64,000 bases of DNA from contig JASFXZ010000029.1 of assembly GCA_032209605.1 (NCBI GenBank), positions 2,407,001 to 2,471,000 on the forward strand, in the 5' to 3' direction. How positions within the stretch are numbered: the first letter of the stretch is position 1; each line of letters starts with the position of its first letter. Positions 58,601 through 64,000 of the stretch are shown here, in pieces. The translations under genes were made by a program, and so were the position numbers. Source of the DNA: Mactromeris polynyma. Lineage: Eukaryota > Mollusca > Bivalvia > Venerida > Mactridae. Under the pieces are notes generated by a model, which was not told where the DNA came from, did no database searches, and saw nothing but the letters and a program-made list of their open reading frames with translations.

Positions 58601-61600
58601 TCTGTGCGACCCGGTGTCCGTCCGTGGAGGGCTGTGTCTCCCTGACCATCTGTGACCCGGTGTCTGTCCGTGTCTGTCCGTGGAGGACTGTGTCTCCCTA
58701 ACCCTCTGTGCGACCGACCCGGTGTCTGTCCGGGGATGGCTGTATCTCCCTGACCATCTGTGTGACCCGGTGTCAGTCCGTGGAGGGCTGTGTCACCCTG
58801 ACAATCTGTGTGATCCGGTGTCTGTCCGTGGAAGACTGTGTCTCCCTAACCATCTGTGCGACCGACCCGGTGTCAGTCCGTGGATGGCTGTATCTCCCTG
58901 ACCATCCGTGTGACCCGGTGTCTGTCCGTGGAGGGCTGTGTCTCCCTGACAATCTGTGTGATCCGGTGAATGTCCGGGGAGGGCTGTGTTTCACTGACCA
59001 TCTGTGTGACCGGGTGTCTGTCCGTGGAGGGCTGTGTCTCCCTGACCATCTGTGTGACCCGGTGTCTGTCCGTGGAGGGCTGTGTCTCACTGATCATCTG
59101 TGCAACCCGGTGTCTGTCCGGGGAGGGGGGGGTTGTGTCTCCCTGACCATCTGTGTGCCCGGTGTCTGTCCGTGGAGGGCTGTGTCCCCCTGACCATCTT
59201 TGTGACCCGGTGTCTGTCCGTGGAGGGCTGTGTCTCTCTGACCATCAGTGCGAGACGGTGTCTGTCCGTGGCGGGCTGTGTCTCCCTGACCATCAGTGCG
59301 AGACGGTGTCTGTCAGTGGAGGGCTGTGTCTCTCTGACCATCAGTGCGAGACGGTGTCTGTCCGTGGAGGGCTGTGTCTCTCTGACCACCAGTGTGACCC
59401 GGTGTCTGTCCGTGGAGGGCTGTGTCTCTCTGACCATCAGTGTGACCCGGTGTCTGTCCGTGGAGGGCTGTGTCTCTCTGACCATCTGTGTGACCCGGTG
59501 TCTGTCCGTGGAGGGCTATGTCTCTCTGACCATCAGTGTGACCCGGTGTCTGTCCGTGGAGGGCTGTGTCTCTCTGACCATCTGTGGGAGCCGGTGTCTG
59601 TCCGAGGAGGGCTGTGTCTCTCTGACCATCTGTGGGAGCCGGTGTCTGTCCGAGGAGGGCTGTGTCTCTCTGACCATCAGTGTGACCCGGTGTCTGTCCG
59701 TGGAGGGCTGTGTCTCTCTGACCATCTGTGTGACCCGGTGTCTGTCCGTGGAGGGCTGTGTCTCTCTGACCATCAGTGTGACCCGTTGTCTGTCCGTGGA
59801 GGGCTGTGTCTCTCTGACCATCTGTGTGACCCGGTGTCTGTCCGTGGAGGGCTGTGTCTCTCTGACCATCAGTGTGACCCGGTGTCTGTCCGTGGAGGGC
59901 TGTGTCTCTCTGACCATCAGTGCGAGACGGTGTCTGTCCGTGGAGGGCTGTGTCTCTCTGACCATCAGTGTGACCCGGTGTCTGTCCGTGGAGGGCTGTG
60001 TCTCCCTGACCATCAGTGTGACCCGGTGTCTGTCCGTGGAGGGCTGTGTCTCTCTGACCATCTGTGTGACCCGGTGTCTGTCCGTGGAGGGCTGTGTCTC
60101 TCTGACCATCAGTGCGAGACGGTGTCTGTCAGTGGAGGGCTGTGTCTCTCTGACCATCAGTGCGAGACGGTGTCTGTCAGTGGAGGGCTGTGTCTCCCTG
60201 ACCATCAGTGTGACCCGGTGTCTGTCCGTGGAGGGCTGTGTCTCTCTGACCATCAGTGTGACCCGGTGTCTGTCAGTGGAGGGCTGTGTCTCTCTGACCA
60301 TCAGTGTGACCCGGTGTCTGTCAGTGGAGGGCTGTGTCTCTCTGACCATCTGTGTGACCCGGTGTCAGTCCGTGGAGGGCTGTGTCTCTCTGACCATCAG
60401 TGCGAGACGGTGTCTGTCCGTTGAGGGCTGTGTCTCCCTGACCATCAGTGCGAGACGGTGTCTGTCAGTGGAGGGCTGTGTCTCTCTGACCATCAGTGCG
60501 AGACGGTGTCTGTCCGTGGAGGGCTGTGTCTCTCTGACCATCAGTGTGACCCGGTGTCTGTCCGTGGAGGGCTGTGTCTCTCTGACCGTCTGTGGGAGCC
60601 GGTGTCTGTCAGTGGAGGGCTGTGTCTCTCTGGCCATCTGTGGGAGCCGGTGTCTGTCAGTGGAGGGCTGTGTCTCCCTGACCATCTGTGGGAGCCGGTG
60701 TCTGTCCGTGGAGGACTGTGTCTCCCTGACCATCTGTGGGAGCCGGTGTCTGTCCGTGGAGGGCTGTGTCTCTCTGGCCATCTGTGGGAGCCGGTGTCTG
60801 TCCGTGGAGGGCTGTGTCTCTCTGACCATCTGTGGGAGCCGGTGTCTGTCAGTGGAGGGCTGTGTCTCCCTGACCATCTGTGGGAGCCGGTGTCTGTCCG
60901 TGGAGGGCTGTGTCTCCCTGACCATCTGTGGGAGTCGGTGTCTGTCCGTGGAGGGTTGTGTCTCCCTGACCATCTGTGGGAGCCGGTGTCTGTCCGTGGA
61001 GGGCTGTGTCTCTCTGACCATCTGTGGGAGCCGGTGTCTGTCCGTGGAGGGCTGTGTCTCTCTGACCATCTGTGGGAGACGGTGTCTGTCCGTGGAGGGC
61101 TGTGTCTCTCTGACCATCAGTGTGACCCGGTGTCTGTCCGTGGAGGGCTGTGTCTCTCTGACCATCAGTGTGACCCGGTGTCTGTCCGTGGAGGGCAGTG
61201 TCTCCCTGACCATCAGTGTGACCCGGTGTCTGTCAGTGGAGGGCTGTGTCTCCCTGACCATCTGTGTGACCCGGTGTATGTCCGTGGAGGGCTGTGTCTC
61301 TCTGACCATCTGTGTGACCCGGTGTCTGTCAGAGGAGGGCTGTGTCTCTCTGACCATCTGTGTGACCCGGTGTCTGTCAGTGGAGGGCTGTGTCTCTCTG
61401 ACCATCAGTGTGACCCGGTGTCTGTCCGTGGAGGGCTGTGTCTCTCTGACCATCTGTGGGAGCCGGTGTCTGTCCGTGGAGGGTTGTGTCTCTCTGACCA
61501 TCTGTGTGACCCGGTGTCTGTCAGTGGAGGGCTGTGTCTCTCTGACCATCTGTGTGACCCGGTGTCTGTTCGTGGAGGGCTGTGTCTCTCTGACCATCTG

Positions 61601-61660
61601 TGGGAGTCGGTGTCTGTCCGTGGATGGCTGTGTCTCTCTGACCATCACTGCGAGCCGGTG
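58583..61660. repeat. Minisatellite, 48-bp unit, about 62 copies, GC-rich
   Basis: The unit is GGTGTCTGTCCGTGGAGGGC, TGTGTCTCTCTGACCATC and a 10-base variable segment (AGTGTGACCC, TGTGTGACCC, AGTGCGAGAC, TGTGGGAGCC). The first copies are irregular (58583-59220). A block of about ten TGTGGGAGCC copies lies at 60590-61080. All three plus frames and two minus frames stay open for hundreds of codons because 48 is divisible by 3. Confidence 0.97.
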
Positions 61661-61830
61661 TGTGTGTGCGTGGGTGGGTGGGTGGTGATTCGTGCGTGCG
61701 TTCGTGCGTTCGTGCGTGCATGCGTGCGTGCGTTCGTGTGTGCATGCGTGCGTGCGTGGGTGCGTGCGTGCGAGTGGGTGTGTGTGTATGTGGGTATGTG
61801 TGCGTGTGCGTGTGTGAATTCTTATTTGTT
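61655..61830. repeat. GT/GC-rich microsatellite
   Basis: Runs of GTGTGTGCGTGGGTGGGTGG, then (TGCG)n with TTCGTGCG variants, then (GTGTGC)n. It directly follows the 48-bp array, with potential for Z-DNA or G-rich structure. Confidence 0.9.
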
Positions 61831-61884
61831 TGTGCGTGTTTATATTGTTAATAGAAGGCCATATTGAAAAAATACTTTAATATT

Positions 61885-62313
61885 TAAGTGGTAACACGAA
61901 TCTAATCTAGCTGACTACAAATTCTCGAATTTCACTTAAGATTCGTGTTACCATTTATTTATAAATGCAAGTTTGGCTTCTAGATGTAAGTGGTAACACG
62001 AATCTTAAGTGAAATTCGCGAATTTGAGTTATTAAGTAACATAATAAGTGGTTAACTAGATAAGATTCGTGTTACCACTTACATGTAGAAGCCAAAAATG
62101 AATAAGTGGTAGCACGAATCTTAAGTGAAATTCGCGAATTTGAGTTATTAAATACCATATTAAGTGGTCAACTAGATAAGATTCGCGTTACCACTTACAT
62201 GTAGAAGCCAAAAATGTATAAGTGGTAGCACGAATCTTAAGTGAAATTCGCGAATTTGAGTTATTAAGTAACATAATAAGTGGTCAACTAGATAAGATTC
62301 GGGTTACCACTTA
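61885..62313. repeat. Four tandem palindromic units, about 116-bp period
   Basis: Each unit begins TAAGTGGTAACACGAATCTT and ends with its complement TAAGATTCGTGTTACCACTT. Units are at about 61885-61957, 61987-62081, 62103-62197 and 62219-62313. Units 2-4 share the interior GTGAAATTCGCGAATTTGAG, and spacers carry TAGAAGCCAAAAATG. Unit 1 is shorter. Confidence 0.92.
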
Positions 62314-63413
62314 AATCTAGTGTAATAATCATAAAAAGGTAAGAGGTGGCAGTTCTGGGCACTTTCTAGCCTGTTTCTAGTTTTATGATATTTATCTTAC
62401 CGAAAATGTAACACGAATATTAACTAGATAGCTAGATAATTATCGTAATAATTAAGTGGTTAACCCGAAACAATTCGCGAAAACTATCAGGCTAACTGGT
62501 GGCAGTAATATGCCACCATAATAATCACCTGTATCGGACTTGTGTATTTGTGGTTTTGGGGACATGTGTACAAACAGGATGTAGGCATTTTCTCATGTTT
62601 ACGACTAAGTAAATTTAAAGCGATGCAGGTTAGAGCGATACATGTATTTAAATAACAACCAATATTTAACACAGTATGTACTTTGCATATCACATTGCAA
62701 AACTTGCTTGTATGGAAGAACCACAAACATGATGGAGTCTGATAACTAATCTTTTGAATCAATTTTCCGTATGACTCGGTAAAGTAAAAATAAAGAATGC
62801 ATGCATGTATGCGAATTATTCAACATACAAAGAAAACCCTTATGAATGTTTTTTTTAGTTTGAATGCAAATTCTTTATAAGACGAGGAAAATGTAATTTA
62901 AAGACTAAAGCATTTTGAAATGCAATTCTAATGAGGAAAATATGAAAATAGGCTTGTTCTAGGAAAACAAACTATTTTATTTTGCAAAACTTAAAGCTCA
63001 AGTATTATATTCCCTTCCACGAATTATCGAATTGTTAACAATTATTTTAAGAAATTTTATATTCACTGTTTCACACTAACACCACCACGACAGATCGCGG
63101 TCTTTGTTAAGTATGATGCTCAATCATCTGTGTTTTACAGACGCTTATAACATGATAAGTACATTGAAAGCGCCTGTCTGATGTAGAGTGAAAAGCATAC
63201 GATTCTTCTAGACGGTCTCAAGGTCGATGAGCACAACTGGGGGCCAACTTTTATTGCACTTAAGACCTAATCAGTGGATGTAATTTCATATTAGGAATAT
63301 AGAAAAATGTCACTCCACAGCCGACTGGGGGGCCGGGGTCCCCTTGCCCCCCCCCCCCGGTGAATCCGGGCCTACCCATTTTGACAAACGTTGAACGACT
63401 CAAGTTTTTCATA
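62314..63413. other. No gene recognised
   Basis: AT-rich, with a C run at about 63346-63358. Nothing supported apart from short reading frames. Confidence 0.5.
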
Positions 63414-63595
63414 TACAGTAAAATCTCAATAATACGACCACCCTAAGGGCCCTTAAAAACGGGTCTTTATAATGAGATGGTCTTTAATATTGAGGTTGGA
63501 TATAAGGCAAAACAGTGAAAATGGACTTGAAAATTGTGTTCCTAATTTTAAGATGGTCTTATTATTGAGGTGGTCTTATAGCATAGTTTTACTGT
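63414..63595. mobile_element. TACAGTAAA MITE, copy 5
   Basis: It starts TACAGTAAAATCTCAATAAT and ends AGTTTTACTGT, with the same internal blocks (GACCACCCTAAGGGCCC, AATATTGAGGTTGG). Confidence 0.8.
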
Positions 63596-64000
63596 TTGAC
63601 ATGACAAACCACTTATTAAGCCGATCTATACATCTCTTCCCCGTTTCAGGTTCCATTGTATTTTACATTTCAGTATCATTTAATTCAGTCTCAGTGAAAC
63701 TTATGTATAGTTTTAAGACAGACGATGGGTATTTATGTATGATTGAGTATTGAAACGAGTATTCTAGCCGCTACATTGTTACGCCTTATCTATTCATTTT
63801 TTTTGGAAACAACGGTTACTAGTCGTTTTTGATCGAACCGTAGCATCTTCATGTAATATCTAGCTGAACACGATGTTTTTCAGTTTAAAAATGAACCGAG
63901 AGACCGACAGAAAATTGGCGATTTTTGCTCTGAAACGAATACCTCTATTAATCTACTTGGATATATCTATGAAAACTGTCAAGCCCTTCACACACGACCT

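Noticed and set aside
58110..58655. 181-codon frame of NPLVYP hexapeptides
   Set aside because: It is the 18-bp array; repeat-driven, with no gene context.
59100..61688. 862-codon open frame on the plus strand, and shorter ones in other frames and on the minus strand
   Set aside because: It is produced by a 48-bp tandem unit without stops; all plus frames and two minus frames are open. There is no start context, splice structure or non-repeat domain.

Overview
The window looks like nuclear DNA of an animal, most likely a bivalve mollusc. It is AT-rich, its genes are split by long introns with GT-AG junctions, and it is crowded with tRNA-derived SINEs whose tail (CTGAAATATCGTTGAGAAACGGCGTTAAAC) resembles tails I associate with molluscan SINEs. 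LINE remnants, palindromic MITEs and minisatellites make up much of the rest. The phylum assignment is inference. A 200-base run of N lies at 51017-51216. No prokaryotic operon, CRISPR array or rRNA gene was seen.

Three protein-coding genes could be rebuilt exon by exon, checking splice phase at every junction. (1) Plus strand 2307-9474: a complete glucoside xylosyltransferase (GXYLT1/2-like), 7 coding exons, 399 residues, a Golgi/ER enzyme that adds xylose to O-glucose on EGF repeats such as those of Notch. (2) Minus strand 39844-25138: a NIMA-related kinase that resembles NEK11, 16 coding exons, about 530 residues, with an intact kinase domain and an acidic tail; the last exon is tentative. 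(3) Plus strand 47040-55302: an unrecognised single-pass membrane protein with a signal peptide, a cysteine-containing ectodomain, a transmembrane helix and a cytoplasmic tail with PPxY motifs. At least one exon of this gene is missing and its fourth exon carries a frame conflict.

The rest is mobile and repetitive DNA. A 5'-truncated but otherwise open LINE lies at 20637-23055 (minus). LINE 3' ends lie at 783-996, 43630-44224, 49812-51016 and 52570-53040. A decayed Ulp1-like protease/PHD-finger relic lies at 42273-42778. Several short elements have readable terminal inverted repeats, some with target-site duplications (12062-12297, 27144-27487, 31269-31577, 40945-41494), and a TACAGT...ACTGTA family recurs five times. 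SINEs occur at 25998-26330 (one nested in another), 38404-38868, 46093-46334 and 53066-53330.

Minisatellites occur at 5548-6130 (22 bp), 16010-16970 (76 and 74 bp), 17281-19741 (32 bp), 28999-29165 (25 bp), 30233-30478 (28 bp), 32429-33332 (96 bp), 48096-48835 (30 bp), 54507-54720 (40 bp), 57844-58600 (18 bp) and 58583-61660 (48 bp). Several have unit lengths divisible by three, which creates long but probably meaningless reading frames. No clear new gene system was found. The points most worth a second look are the CRE-bearing 96-bp array inside the kinase gene, the frame conflict in the PPxY protein, the composite tandem/palindromic block at 57.8-62.3 kb and the nested SINE.
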